Counted from the first letter of the stretch, positions 38,791-48,788 are shown. The stretch: 64,000 bases of DNA from Streptomyces sp. CB03234 (GCF_001905885.1 NZ_LIYH01000003.1:186001-250000); one strand, 5' to 3'. The notes: generated by a model from the sequence alone, not told the origin. Numbers and translations are program-made.

Positions 38791-39012
38791 CGTCGGACAG
38801 TGGCCGACTTGACTGAGTGTTGGCCGTTGGCGAGGAAGGCTTCGGTGATGGGCCGGGGGTGCCGTGTCGAGCTGCGTCACCGTGCCAGCGCCGAGCTCCC
38901 GGGCAGGAGCCGGCCATACGCCGGAGCCCTCCTCGCCGAAGAGGATTGCACAATGCAAAGGAGGAGTCCAGGGTGCGGTTTCGGCGCGCCTCACCACCTG
39001 TCCCCGAATTGC

Positions 39013-39702
39013 CTAGGCCGAGGTCACGGCCGCCTCGACCTCCTGGAAGGTTTCGACGTCGACGAGTCCTGTGTCCTCCAGGACCTCCATGTGGTCCAGG
39101 ACAGTCTGGTTGGCCTGGCGAGCGTGCCGACGGATGAGGTCGTTCTGTGTCGCGGCTCGTACTTCTCCGATGGTGGCGAAGATCTTGCCGTGTGAGGCGC
39201 GGAGCAGGTTGGCGAAGAGGCGGTCGAACTCGGCTCCGCGGGCGTTCTCCAGTTGCCGGACGAAACCCTGCTGCTCCTCGGTGGCCTGGTCTGGCAGGGC
39301 GACGCCGAGGATCCTGGCATCTTCGCGGACAAGTTGGTCCAGCTTGCTGTGCCCGTCGATCAAGTGGAGGCCGGCGCGCTTGACCGACTCGCTCGAGGCG
39401 TGCGTCTGAGCCAGCCGTCCCGCGGGAATTTCCCATAGTCCCGCCTGCCGGACCTTGACGAGGAAGGTGCGGTCCACGTCGGTCACAGCCTGGGGTCCGC
39501 TGGGTGTGCCTTGGGTTCCGGTGGTGTCGGAGTGGCTGCTGCCGTGGTGCGCCATTCCTGCGGCCGCCGGGCTGGCCGAGGCTTCGCCACCGCCGCTTCG
39601 TACGGAGATCAACAGTGTGGTGACGGCGGCACAGATCGCTACGACGATCGCCACCGTTCGCATTGCGGTCAGGGGCCGGATTGCCTTTCGGCTCGGGCGC
39701 AT
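39013..39702 (-). CDS. DUF4142 protein, secreted or membrane-anchored
   Basis: A 229-residue protein. An N-terminal hydrophobic helix (about 12-32, VAIVVAICAAVTTLLISV) suggests a membrane anchor or signal. The DUF4142 four-helix bundle (about 75-220) includes FLVKVRQAGLWEIPAGRLAQ and VREDARILGVALPD. Function unknown; such proteins are often extracytoplasmic. AGAAGGAGG lies just before ATG at 39702. Confidence 0.8.
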   Translation of the reverse strand: MRPSRKAIRPLTAMRTVAIVVAICAAVTTLLISVRSGGGEASASPAAAGMAHHGSSHSDTTGTQGTPSGPQAVTDVDRTFLVKVRQAGLWEIPAGRLAQTHASSESVKRAGLHLIDGHSKLDQLVREDARILGVALPDQATEEQQGFVRQLENARGAEFDRLFANLLRASHGKIFATIGEVRAATQNDLIRRHARQANQTVLDHMEVLEDTGLVDVETFQEVEAAVTSA

Positions 39703-39810
39703 GATGCCTCCTTCTCTGACTTGGAGAGCTGTTCGTTCATATCGCCCGGAAGCTGTTGTCGCGGCTGGCACGGCGCGCAGCAGGAGGTACGGATGCCTGC
39801 GCCGAGATGT

Positions 39811-40308
39811 TCAATGGCCTTCTCGCCCAGGGCCGCACAGGCGCACGAAGAGCACGGACGCGTCCGTCCCACGCATTTCCTCCATGGAATCGTCGAGCAA
39901 CCCCATGAAGACGCAGAGGCGTTTGGTCAGTCGGGGGCGTGCCATGGCGTAACGGGCCATGATCCGGTCGCCTTCAGCGGTCGGTACGAAATGCGCCGTG
40001 ACGGCGTGGTAGCGACTGCCGAACTGGATGGTGACTTTGGGCGTCATGCGCAGATCGCGGTACCACTCGGCGGTGGGGTCGACGCGGGATGCCATCGTCC
40101 ACGCAGGGACCTGAGGGTCGTGCGCAACGACTTCCAGCACGGCCTTCCGCGTCACCCCGCTCGTGCGGTGTGCATACATGAGCAGCAGGTGCCTGCCGAA
40201 GAGCGATCCCAGGCCGATCCGATACAGGTGTAGGGGCGCCCTGTGGAGCCGATTGCGCCATCCGGCCAGAGGCTTGGAACGGTGCGGCTCGGTACGCGGT
40301 GGTGTCAT
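39811..40308 (-). CDS. Ddn-like F420-dependent (nitroreductase-family) oxidoreductase
   Basis: A 165-residue deazaflavin-dependent nitroreductase (DUF385) family protein. Members reduce quinones or nitro compounds with F420H2 at the membrane. The pattern LLMYAHRTSGVTRKAVLEVV, then AWYRDL-like EWYRDLRMTPKVTIQFG, is characteristic. Divergent from the SpoIIE-type phosphatase gene across 129 bases. Confidence 0.82.
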   Translation of the reverse strand: MTPPRTEPHRSKPLAGWRNRLHRAPLHLYRIGLGSLFGRHLLLMYAHRTSGVTRKAVLEVVAHDPQVPAWTMASRVDPTAEWYRDLRMTPKVTIQFGSRYHAVTAHFVPTAEGDRIMARYAMARPRLTKRLCVFMGLLDDSMEEMRGTDASVLFVRLCGPGREGH

Positions 40309-40437
40309 AGCTCGTGCCTTTATGTGCTGGTCGACTGCGGTTCGGTAACAGGCAGTGGAAGGATGCTTCGGCCCGGAAAGTTTTGCATAGGCTAAAGTTC
40401 TGGGTCGTCTGCGACGAAGTGCCAGGCGGCTGGGGAA

Positions 40438-41532
40438 GTGACGGGCACAGCAGTTCAGATCGGGGGTGCGGTCTTGGCCGAAGCGGCGCTGCGGCGTTCT
40501 TCCCTGCTGCCGGTGATGCCGTACATGGTCATGGCGCTGGTCGCGGTCATCGACGTCACCGCTGGACCCGCGGTCGGTTTCCTGCCACTGGTGTCCTTGG
40601 GGCCGGCCTTCGCGGGACTGGTCGGCGGGTGGAGACGAACGGCAGTCATCGGTGGTCTCGCGCTGTTCCTCTGCCTCGGACTCGCGTGGTACGACGGGCT
40701 ACTCCCCGGACGCCGGGGCTTCACCGCGCTTGCCTCGGTGGCCGGAGTGACGGGAGCCGGTCTGCTTGCCGCGATCATGCGGCAGCGGCGGGAAGCCGAG
40801 TTTGCCGGTGTACGGGCGATCGCGGAGGTGGCCCAGCGGGTACTGCTGCGGCCCGTGCCATGCAGGGCTGGCCGTCTGCGCGTGGCGGTGTCGTACAACT
40901 CGGCGCTTGCGGGTGCCCGCATCGGGGGGGACCTGTACGAGGTCGTAGCCTCCCCCTCGGGCGTCCGGGTGATCGTCGGAGACGTTCAGGGAAAGGGCCT
41001 GGAGGCGGTCGAGACGGCGGCCGTGGTGCTGGGTGTCTTCAGAGAGGCCGCCCACGACGAACCGGATCTGCGAAGCATTGGCCTCCGGCTCGAGCGGGCC
41101 GCCGATCGGGAGCTGTACGGCGAGAAGTTCGTGACCGCCGCGCTGGCCGAAGTGGGCGATGACGGACGCGTCACCTTGCTGAACTACGGACATCCGTCAC
41201 CCGTGGTGGTACGCCTGGACGGAACGGTGCGCCTCGCCGAACCGCCCCGCAACGCGCTGCCCCTCGGTCTCGGCGTACTGGGCACGCAGCGACCGGAGCC
41301 GTACGAAACGGACCTCGCCACCGGTGACCAGATGCTGTTCTACACCGACGGCGTCACGGAAGCCAGGGACCGCAGGGATCGCTTCTACCCGCTGACGGAG
41401 CGGGCTCTACTGCTCATGGCACCGGACCCGGAGACGGCGCTTGAGAGGTTGCGCACCGACTTGGTTGCGCACGTCCAGGGACCTTTGCAGGACGACGCTG
41501 CCATGCTGTTGTTGAGGTACCAGGAGGGCTGA
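40438..41532 (+). CDS. Membrane-bound SpoIIE-type PP2C phosphatase
   Basis: A 364-residue protein with three to four N-terminal hydrophobic helices (about 20-120) and a C-terminal PP2C/SpoIIE domain (about 140-364). Metal-binding Asp residues are in IGGDLYEVV and VGDVQGKGLEA, then in YTDGVTEARD and DDAAMLLLRY. Such phosphatases remove phosphate from anti-sigma-factor antagonists. No RsbW- or RsbV-like partner is encoded close by. The GTG at 40438 has GGGGAA very close; a TTG at 40474 is an alternative. Confidence 0.87.
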   Translation: MTGTAVQIGGAVLAEAALRRSSLLPVMPYMVMALVAVIDVTAGPAVGFLPLVSLGPAFAGLVGGWRRTAVIGGLALFLCLGLAWYDGLLPGRRGFTALASVAGVTGAGLLAAIMRQRREAEFAGVRAIAEVAQRVLLRPVPCRAGRLRVAVSYNSALAGARIGGDLYEVVASPSGVRVIVGDVQGKGLEAVETAAVVLGVFREAAHDEPDLRSIGLRLERAADRELYGEKFVTAALAEVGDDGRVTLLNYGHPSPVVVRLDGTVRLAEPPRNALPLGLGVLGTQRPEPYETDLATGDQMLFYTDGVTEARDRRDRFYPLTERALLLMAPDPETALERLRTDLVAHVQGPLQDDAAMLLLRYQEG

Positions 41533-41603
41533 TACCGAAGTCGGGCCGTCCCGCCGCGGGGGCGGACGCAGCGTCACGACAGAGACACGGTAGAAATGGG
41601 GGC

Positions 41604-42137
41604 ATGGCCGAGCGAACGCAGCCCCCGCAGGGCATTGACGACGTCGATGCGGTGACCCGTGCGGTCCTGACCGCATCACGCCTGCTGGTTGCGGTCTCAG
41701 CGCGCTCTCTGGCCGCCGTCGAAGACCGGGTGACGCTGGCCCAGTTCCGTCTGCTGGTCGTCCTGTCCACACACGGCTCGGCCAAGCTGGTGGTACTCGC
41801 CGACCGGCTTGGAGTCAATCCATCGACCGCGATGCGCATGATCGACCGGCTGATCGCGGCGGGACTCGCGGACCGACAGATCAACCCCGCCAACCGTCGC
41901 GAAACCGTCTTGCAGCTTACTGACGAGGGCCGTCGGCTCGTTGAGCACGTCACATCCAAACGCCGGCAGGAGATCGCCACGATCGTGGAGCGCCTGGCAC
42001 CCGAACAACGCTCCGCATTGATCGACGCGCTCACCGCGTTCACCGAGGCAGGCGGCGAGCCGCCCGTGGAGGCGGGTGAAAGGGGGCCGCTTCATCCGCT
42101 CGGCTGGGCGGATATTCCCACAGGCCGGGACGAGTGA
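41604..42137 (+). CDS. MarR-family transcriptional regulator
   Basis: A 177-residue regulator with a winged helix: LVVLADRLGVNPSTAMRMID at about 70-90 is the recognition region, and RRETVLQLTDEGRRLVEHV is the wing. MarR proteins bind palindromes and respond to small ligands. It lies downstream of the phosphatase on the same strand. A strong hairpin follows its end. Confidence 0.87.
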   Translation: MAERTQPPQGIDDVDAVTRAVLTASRLLVAVSARSLAAVEDRVTLAQFRLLVVLSTHGSAKLVVLADRLGVNPSTAMRMIDRLIAAGLADRQINPANRRETVLQLTDEGRRLVEHVTSKRRQEIATIVERLAPEQRSALIDALTAFTEAGGEPPVEAGERGPLHPLGWADIPTGRDE

Positions 42138-42243
42138 GCGGCTACTCCGGCCCACTTCCTCTGTATTACTCGAAGCACCCTCCCACGCGGAAGACCTCTT
42201 ACCACGTCCAGCCTTCTTGGCTGCCCGAACCTTCCGGCCCACC

Positions 42244-42281
42244 GCATGGGCGCCGAAGGAAAGTAGCTCCGGCGCCCATGC
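42244..42281 (+). terminator. Stem-loop downstream of marR
   Basis: GCATGGGCGCCG (42244-42255) pairs perfectly with CGGCGCCCATGC (42270-42281) around a 14-base loop, about 110 bases after the MarR stop. The stem can act in either direction. Confidence 0.65.
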
Positions 42282-42362
42282 GAATCCCGTGAGCGGCTGG
42301 CTATCGCGTGGAGAATGAGCCTGCGACCCAGCCGGAGCCTCCCTTTGCGGATGGCGTCCAAG

Positions 42363-42554
42363 TCAGGGGAACGATGCACTCACCCATCCCATCCCCAGCA
42401 GGGTCACGAATACGTCGACCAGGCGGATGGTGGTTACCGTTGCATTCCGTGGGTCCATGAAAGACGCGTAGCAGTTGTAGCTTTTGGCGGCTACAATCCC
42501 GACGATCAAGCCCAAGATCTTCTTGCCCTCAGGGTCGTTTGCGGCGTAAGCCAC
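42363..42554 (-). CDS. Possible small membrane protein (63 aa)
   Basis: A 63-residue frame from GTG at 42554, preceded by GGAGCGGATAGGGAC. It has one or two hydrophobic stretches (about 13-25 and 42-60). It lies downstream of the two coupled small membrane proteins that follow the Rhs remnant, on the same strand. Little conservation can be judged by eye, so it is only a candidate gene. Confidence 0.35.
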   Translation of the reverse strand: MAYAANDPEGKKILGLIVGIVAAKSYNCYASFMDPRNATVTTIRLVDVFVTLLGMGWVSASFP

Positions 42555-42682
42555 GTCCCTATCCGCTCCAGATCATCATCCATCAGAACCCAGCGCCCCG
42601 GTCGTGGGCAACGGAAGCCGGTCCCGCCAACTGGTCCGACAGCCGCCGAACCGCCCGCATTCGGATGTCGTGCTGCCCCCGA

Positions 42683-42853
42683 CTACAACCGAGCCAGCCC
42701 GAACATCAGCACCAGCAGGCCGATCACGATCCACAGAAATCCGGCCATTCTTAGCAGGCGAACTCTCCTCGGACGCGCCGCAACAGCGATCCCGGCAACG
42801 AGGCATACCGACCCGAATACCACATGAAACCCCGTGACGACGGCCGCCATCAT
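42683..42853 (-). CDS. Very small membrane protein (56 aa), coupled to upstream gene
   Basis: A 56-residue frame, MMAAVVTGFHVVFGSVCLVA followed by a basic turn (ARPRRVRLLR) and a second helix, MAGFLWIVIGLLVLMFGLAR. It is a two-helix membrane hairpin. Its first ATG overlaps the stop of the 73-residue gene as ATGA (42850-42853), so the two are translated together. Together they lie directly downstream of the Rhs C-terminal tip, where immunity genes are usually found. Confidence 0.6.
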   Translation of the reverse strand: MMAAVVTGFHVVFGSVCLVAGIAVAARPRRVRLLRMAGFLWIVIGLLVLMFGLARL

Positions 42854-43071
42854 GAGAAGATGAGAAACACTACGCCGAATGAGGTGGCCAATACCCCGAT
42901 CACCACGAAAAAGTAGCTCACCACACGGAACACCAAAGCGGTGTTTGCCTCACCCGGGGCGAGGTTGATGCGCGACTCCAGCATCCGGTCGGCAAAACCG
43001 CGATGATTTTTTACCATCGCCAAGGAAAACATCAGGCAACCGATGCCGATGAGCAGAGGGATGACCCTCAT
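42850..43071 (-). CDS. Small membrane protein (73 aa) downstream of Rhs tip
   Basis: A 73-residue protein from ATG at 43071, preceded by AAGGGACG. Helix one is IPLLIGIGCLMFSLAMV (about 3-19) and helix two is VVSYFFVVIGVLATSFGVVF near the end, with a polar, partly basic loop between. It begins about 90 bases after the Rhs gene stop. Position and topology suggest a candidate immunity protein for the Rhs tip, but no family is recognised. Confidence 0.6.
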   Translation of the reverse strand: MRVIPLLIGIGCLMFSLAMVKNHRGFADRMLESRINLAPGEANTALVFRVVSYFFVVIGVLATSFGVVFLIFS

Positions 43072-43160
43072 CTCGCACGTCCCTTTCGTCATTAACCACA
43101 TTGACGCGCCGGCTTCGGCCCGCACACTTCGGTGGGCGGGTCGAAGCCGATGCTCAAGAC

Positions 43161-46100
43161 TCAACTACATCCCAGGTTCCAGGAACATCCCCAGGTGTAG
43201 TTGATACCTGACTCGACGCCGCCCTCCATGCCGACCCCTCCTCCGGTCTGAAGACCCCAGACGGGCTCACCCTTGTCGTTCCTCACCCAGGATCCGTCGA
43301 GGTTGAACGAGCTCTCGTGGTTCACGACCGCTCCGACAATGTAGTGGCCCGAGACTTCCTTGTCCCAGCCCCATCCTCGGAGCTGGTTCAGCTTGTCCGC
43401 GTTGCTCGTCAGGACAGTGGCATCGCCAGAAAAGCCCGCTCCCACTCCGGACAGCGCAGGCGACAGACTCGCACCGAAGTCCCACTCGTCGTGAGAGTTT
43501 TTACCGGCAAGGAAGCACACTTCCAGTGTCCCCATCACCACAGCACCGCCGGAGCCGCTCAGACAGACTCCCATGGTGTTGGTCTCCGTGCCGACACCAA
43601 CCACATCAAGAACTTGGTCGAACCAGCCCTTCTTCGGTTCCGGCTTCGGGGGCGGGCCAGGGTTCGGAGGCGCTTGCGGCAGCCAGCCGGCCGGGGCGGG
43701 CGTGGCCGGCACGGTGATGTTGCGGCGGCCACCGGTTCCGCCGCTGGTGTGGAGACCGGTGGGCTTGCCGTTGCTGTCGACGAGCGGAGGGCGCTTACCG
43801 CAGCGGCACGCGCGGTTGCCGTCGTTGCTGCTCGGCTGCGGCTTACGCGTCGACGGCAGGTGGACCGGGATGCCGCCGCGGCATTCGATCAGCCCCTGCA
43901 TGCACTCCGGCACCGCAAGCCCGGTGGCGTCGGTGAACGTCGTCGGGTTGTTGTTGGCGTAGGCGTACCCGTTCAGGCAGACGATTTCCTGGGGCAGTCC
44001 GCCGAGTGCCGGCTGCGTGCTGTTCTGCAGGGTGCCGTCGAGGCGGTAGCTCGTGGCGAGGTCGATGGTCGCCGGGGCCCCGGCGGCGACGAGCGGCTCG
44101 TCGGCCGGCAACTGAGCCGCGTACCGGTGGGGCGGGAGAGGTTGTCATAGGCGGTGACCGACTTGGTGTACGCCCGTCCCGCCTTGCCTCCGACGTAGCG
44201 GGTGCTGGAGGCAGGCAGCCCCTTGAGAACCGTGTCGTAGGTGGAGGAGGTCAGTTGCTTGGCGTCGGTCTTCTCACCGGACCAGGTGCCGATGCCGCGC
44301 CCGAGTTCGTCGTACTCACTCAAAATGCTCCTGCCGCGTGAGTCCGTGGCTTTGATCACCCGGTCCAGGACGTCGTAGCCGAGGGTGGTCCGGCCCTTGT
44401 CCGGGTCGTGGGAGGTCATGAACCGACCGAACAGGTCATAGGCGCTGGTCCAGGTTGTGCCGTCGGGGCCGGTGGTCGACTTCTTCTTGCCGTCGAGGTC
44501 GTAGGCGAACGCGGTAGTGGTGTAGCCGTTGCCGAGGCTGCCGCCGAACTGGGTGTCCGCCGGGCTCGCGCCCGCATAGCTCCGGGTCTCGGTCGTGCGG
44601 CCGCGGGCATCGGTGATCGTCCGGCTGGCCGTGCCGCCCTGGAGAGCAGTGGTCGCGGTGGAGTCACCGGTGTAGGACGTCGTTGTCGACCACTTCTTCA
44701 CGCCGTACACGTAGAGCGTGCTGGTGGTGGCGCGCTCCGCCCCGTCGTAAGCGGTCTCGGTCTGCTTCGGCGCCCCGCCGTATTCGGCGCGGGTGTAGGT
44801 GCCGTTGGGGAGAGTCGTGTTGTCGTAGATGTCCTCGTACGTCTCGTAGGCCAAGCCACGGGAGTCGTACCGCGTGTCGGTCAGCAGTCGTCCGCCCAGC
44901 GGAGTGGGCGACTGGGTCTGGACGGCTCGCAGCAGTGCGTCGTAGATGGCGTAGGTGGTGTTGTAGGTCTGCCCGTCCGCCTTCAGGGTCCCGGTCGAGA
45001 CCCAGGACGCTTTGGCGTTGGAAAGGAAGTACCGGTACTGGTAGTTGGGGCTGTCACCGGCGGCCTTGTTGCGATTGGGCAGCCAGACATCTGTCCGGCG
45101 GCCAAGAGCGTCATAGGCGGTTTCGGTCTTCTTCAGGTTGGCGTCGTACACCCGGTTCGGCTGGCCGCGCCGTGGGTCGATGAAGCTGGTAGTCCTGTGG
45201 CCCTTGGCGTTTGTGACGATCGTTTTCGTCAGCGGTCCCGCCGTGGTTGGCGTGTAGGCAGTCGAGGTGACCTTGCCCGCGGCGTCGGTGACGGTCAGCG
45301 GGCGGCCGAGTGCGTCGTGAGTTGTCGTTGCGACGGTCTGCCAGCTGGGTGTGGTGGCGCTGTAGCCCTTGGCCCGGCCGGTCCACGTCGCCAGCCCCTT
45401 GGTCGGCTTCATGGTCGTCGACCAGGCGACACCGTCGTATGCGGTGGCGGTGTCAGACAGGACATCGCCACGGCGTGTGGTGTCTGCCGGCAGGTCGAGG
45501 GACGTGTCGGCGACATCGCACTTCTTGCCGACCGTGCGTGTACGGGAGATGAGGTTCGTCAGCCCCGCCGCGTCATCGCGCGCGTACCAGGTACGGGTGC
45601 AGGTCTCATCCCCGGTCTTGGCATCATCGCCGAGATCGTCGACACGGTAGGGGTGTCCGTAGTTGTCGTATGCGGTCTGGACTGTGCGGGACCGCCAGCT
45701 GCCGGATGCTGTGAGGTAGGTGTGGCTGGTGTTCTTGGCTACCCGAACGTAGCGGGCCACGGCGTCGGGCGCATCGGGCTGGCTCTGGCGTGCGGTCTCC
45801 TTCGACCACGGCTCGTTGGACTCCGCGGAGATGGCTGTGGAGCCGTTGTAGGTCACTCGCTGGCGCAGTTGGCCGGCGTACTGGTCGCTGTCCTTAAGGG
45901 TGGCGAGGCCCAGAGCGGGGGTGGTCAGGGGAGCGATGCTGACCGTTTTTGTCGTGCCGTCCTTGTTCTTGTCGCCGTCCATGCCCTGCATGTAGAGGGA
46001 GACGGTCTTGGAGCGGGTGGCGTCCTTGGCACCGTTGTAGACGGTGACCTGCCGGTAGCCACGCCACTCGGACCAGGTGCGTTCATCCTTGGGCGAGAAC

Positions 46101-47110
46101 GGACTGTCGCTGTGGCTCCATGCCGCACCGCTGTAGACGTACTTTTGCTCGAGCACATCGTTCCGTCCCGCTGGGTCCGAGGTCGTCACGGCCAGCACCC
46201 GGTACTTGTGGAACCAGTCGATGGAGGCTTCGCTCGCGCCGTTGATGTTCCAGTACTGAGGGAAGCAGTTGCGGGTGTTGGTGTCCTCGGCGGTGCCCGT
46301 CACCTCGCTGCGCACGCATTCCGGGGCGGAGAGGGTGACCGTGGTGATGGCCCCTGTCTCGGAGGTGATCGTGGAGACGCGGGGTCGGGTCAGAGGGAGG
46401 ATGTCGTCAGTGCCGTCGACCCGGTTCTGCCGCATCTGGTACGTGAACTGGATCGGGTCCATCGCGATGGCGGAGCCGGCCTTGCCGGTCCGCTTGATGG
46501 ACTTGAGCGTCAGGACGTGGTCAGAGGTGTCTCCGATGTCCCCGCCATCCAGGTACTGCTGAGTCAAGGCCCAGGAGTCCACCGGGTCGTAGGCGCTGCT
46601 GGTGGCGTTCCAGGAGAAGGTGTTGATGCCGGTGAGACGCTTGCGGGAGAAGAACGAGGGGCCGGTGCCCAGGCACGTCTCGTCTCCGCTGGAGCAGATG
46701 GCGTCGAAGGGGACATCCGGCCACTTGTCGGCGGTCTCCTTGGTCAGCGACGTGCAGTCCGCGGCGGTACAGCGCTCGGCATGGGAGAAGTCACCTTCGC
46801 GTCGGCGTCATCGACGAAGAGGGCGTCCTTGCGAAGCCCGTACTTGATCTCGGTCAGGTAGCCACCTCGTACGTAGGGAGCGTTGGCAGTGGTGGCCTTG
46901 TTCTTCTTGTAGTGGTTGATCTCCTTGGTGTACCAGTAGGTGGCGGCGTTGCCGGAGGTGTCCTCGACGTAGTCGAGGTTCCAGCGCCATGCCTGGGTCA
47001 GCGACCGGCCGGAGAAGCTGGTGCCCTCGGAGTAGCCGGGGTCGCCGGAGTCGTCACGCCATGGGTGATGAACCAGGAGCCGTCGCGGCCGCCGAGGAGC
47101 AGCCGGAGCT
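43161..47110 (-). pseudogene. Decayed Rhs/YD-repeat toxin gene, 5'-truncated
   Basis: The minus strand encodes many YD repeats (for example YDALGRRTDVWLPN, YDLFGRFMTSHDPDKGRT, YDELGRGIGTWSG). From the right: a start-less piece ending near 46790, a frameshift (HAERCTAADC continues in another frame), a long intact stretch to about 44115, a further shift, then the C-terminal piece. In that piece the Rhs core is shortened, jumping from ALGGLPQEIV to NGYAYANNNPTTFTDATGL, and so has lost its usual hyperconserved YDP-rich end. The tip (about 210 residues, Cys-containing and Gly-rich, ending WGCSWNLGCS) is not recognised. The N-terminal secretion part is absent. The whole gene is probably non-functional, but the tip alone remains open. 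Confidence 0.85.
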
Positions 47111-47527
47111 GACGGAGGCGCAGCAGGCGCAGAGCAGCCGAAGGCGCGGCTTGTGGCCGAGTTTGAAGCGGGGCTGCCGTTCTGGCGGCAGGCGGCCGAG
47201 GCAACCGACGCCACGCCCTTCCTCGGACACCTTCGCTCGGTGGAGAACCACTCCGGAAACGCGCACACCCGGCGGATCCGCGCTCTCCTGAACCTTCCCG
47301 CTGCCCCGTCCGCGCCAGGCGGGGCAGCGGCAGCGCCGGTGCGAAACACGGCGCTCCACTGATCGCGTACCCAGGAGATCTCACGCCACAGAACGCCCCG
47401 ACCCCTCTTGTCTGCAGCGATGGGTAAATCGATCATCGGTTGGGCGTGAAACGTGTACTGGCCCGGCGGCGACTCCAGAACGACAGGCGGTGCGGGTCGG
47501 CTCGGACGTGGCTTGCATAATGCAAGC
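47110..47527. other. Mosaic junction with gene fragments on both strands
   Basis: Upstream of the Rhs remnant the sequence changes. On the plus strand a fragment reads VAEFEAGLPFWRQAAEATDA through HTRRIRALLNLP (about 47156-47305). On the minus strand a short stretch near 47370-47480 reads GQYTFHAQPMIDLPIAADKR and ISWVRDQW. Each looks like part of a real protein, but neither is complete and no family was recognised. It is interpreted as debris at a recombination junction. Confidence 0.45.
47513..47525. promoter_or_regulatory. TTGCATAATGCAA palindrome overlapping a leaderless -10
   Basis: A perfect 13-base palindrome. The contained CATAAT (47516-47521) lies 6 bases before the ATG at 47528, which fits a leaderless promoter with an operator on its -10. 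A near copy, TTGCACAATGCAA, occurs at 38946-38958. Confidence 0.5.
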
Positions 47528-48232
47528 ATGAGCAGCGGCAGACACAGAGCCCACCGGGCACCCGGGAAACCGATCCGTTCGGTGTTGTGGGGGCCGGCTG
47601 CCTACGACGGCCGGCCGCCCGGCTGGCTGGTCGTGGAGGGTCTGACCGTGGGAGTCGTCGGCGCGGCCGCCATTGCCACACCGGGGATCATCGGGGTCCT
47701 GGCCGATTCCGTGGCCTTGCGCACAGGAGAGGCGGGCGTCGTCGTCGCTGCCGGACTGGCGGTCTACCTAGCTGTCACCGGGGCAGGACGGGCACTGGTC
47801 GGAGTGGCGGCCGTACTTGGTGTCTTCTGGGGCCTGCTCACCCCGCGGGCCGTGACCGAAGCCGTACTGCTGTGGGACGGGGAGGTGCGCAGCGTCGTTG
47901 TGACATCCGTCGCCCCCATTGGCGATGCAACGACGGGCAGGCGCTATTGCTCGGTGCGGCACATGGACGGCACACCGGTCTCCGTGAGGATATGGAGGGG
48001 GTGCGAGAGGACGACGGGCCCGGGAGACCACATCAGCCTGGTGTCCGACCCCAAAGGGCGGGTTCCCCCGAGGGGAGTGCCTGCCTCTGGTTCTCTGGCT
48101 CAGCCGTTGACGGAGACGGCCGGCACCGGTCTGCTACTGGTCACTGTCAGCGCGGTGGCGGCTGTCCGCTCCTACCGGCTCGCCCCCGACAGTCACCCGA
48201 TGCCTGCGCCCGACGCCCCCCAGCCCGCCTGA
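47528..48232 (+). CDS. Uncharacterised membrane protein
   Basis: A 234-residue protein with two or three hydrophobic segments (about 36-60, 66-90, 90-110), then a soluble part with RYCSVRHMDGTPVSVRIWRG, and a last hydrophobic segment near 195-210. The ATG at 47528 is probably leaderless. It resembles DUF3592-like streptomycete membrane proteins only loosely. Function unknown. Confidence 0.6.
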   Translation: MSSGRHRAHRAPGKPIRSVLWGPAAYDGRPPGWLVVEGLTVGVVGAAAIATPGIIGVLADSVALRTGEAGVVVAAGLAVYLAVTGAGRALVGVAAVLGVFWGLLTPRAVTEAVLLWDGEVRSVVVTSVAPIGDATTGRRYCSVRHMDGTPVSVRIWRGCERTTGPGDHISLVSDPKGRVPPRGVPASGSLAQPLTETAGTGLLLVTVSAVAAVRSYRLAPDSHPMPAPDAPQPA

Positions 48233-48322
48233 CCCGCTACGCGGTCATGTCCGCGCGACCGGACGGTGCCACAGGACCGAGTGCAGCGCTTGCTGAGTCC
48301 CACAGCGGCCGGTCATTGCCCG

Positions 48323-48628
48323 TTACCGGCAGCGTGGCACCACCGCAGGTGCCCGGCAGGCTCCTGTTATGGATGCGGAAGGCCCCTGTAAAGTCCGCTG
48401 CGGTGTGCCGGGAAGCCTGGTCGGCGAAGTGTTGCCCTTGCGGCCCAGGTGATCCCGTACGTCGAAGTCGGTGATCGCGCATGCCTTCTCGTTCGGCAGG
48501 GCCTCGTCGTACATGCCTCCGACCGCGCGCAGGCCGGGCTGCCGCTCCCGCCAGACCGCCGTGATCTCGTCGGCGCCGGTGCCCACGGGGGTCAGCACGC
48601 CCCAGCCGGTGATCGCGAGCGTGCTCAT
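48323..48628 (-). pseudogene. N-terminal fragment of a beta-ketoacyl synthase
   Basis: From ATG at 48628 the first 70 or so residues match a KAS-II-like ketosynthase start: STLAITGWGVLTPVGTGADE, then LPNEKACAITDFDVRDHLGR. The homology stops around residue 72, where an intact gene would continue to the catalytic Cys. The remaining frame has no ketosynthase features. It is a truncated remnant of a polyketide or fatty-acid-type cluster. Confidence 0.7.
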
Positions 48629-48788
48629 CCCACCCACAGAGATCCGGCACGGGAGACCGCGGATACGCCGGATCCAGCCGTATTCGTCGGGGCCTTCCCC
48701 GTATCTGGAAGGGGAAGCGGGTACGGGACCACGCCGATGCACCGAACGGCGGGCGGCTGGGCCGGCGGATCAGGGGCAGACGAAGGAA

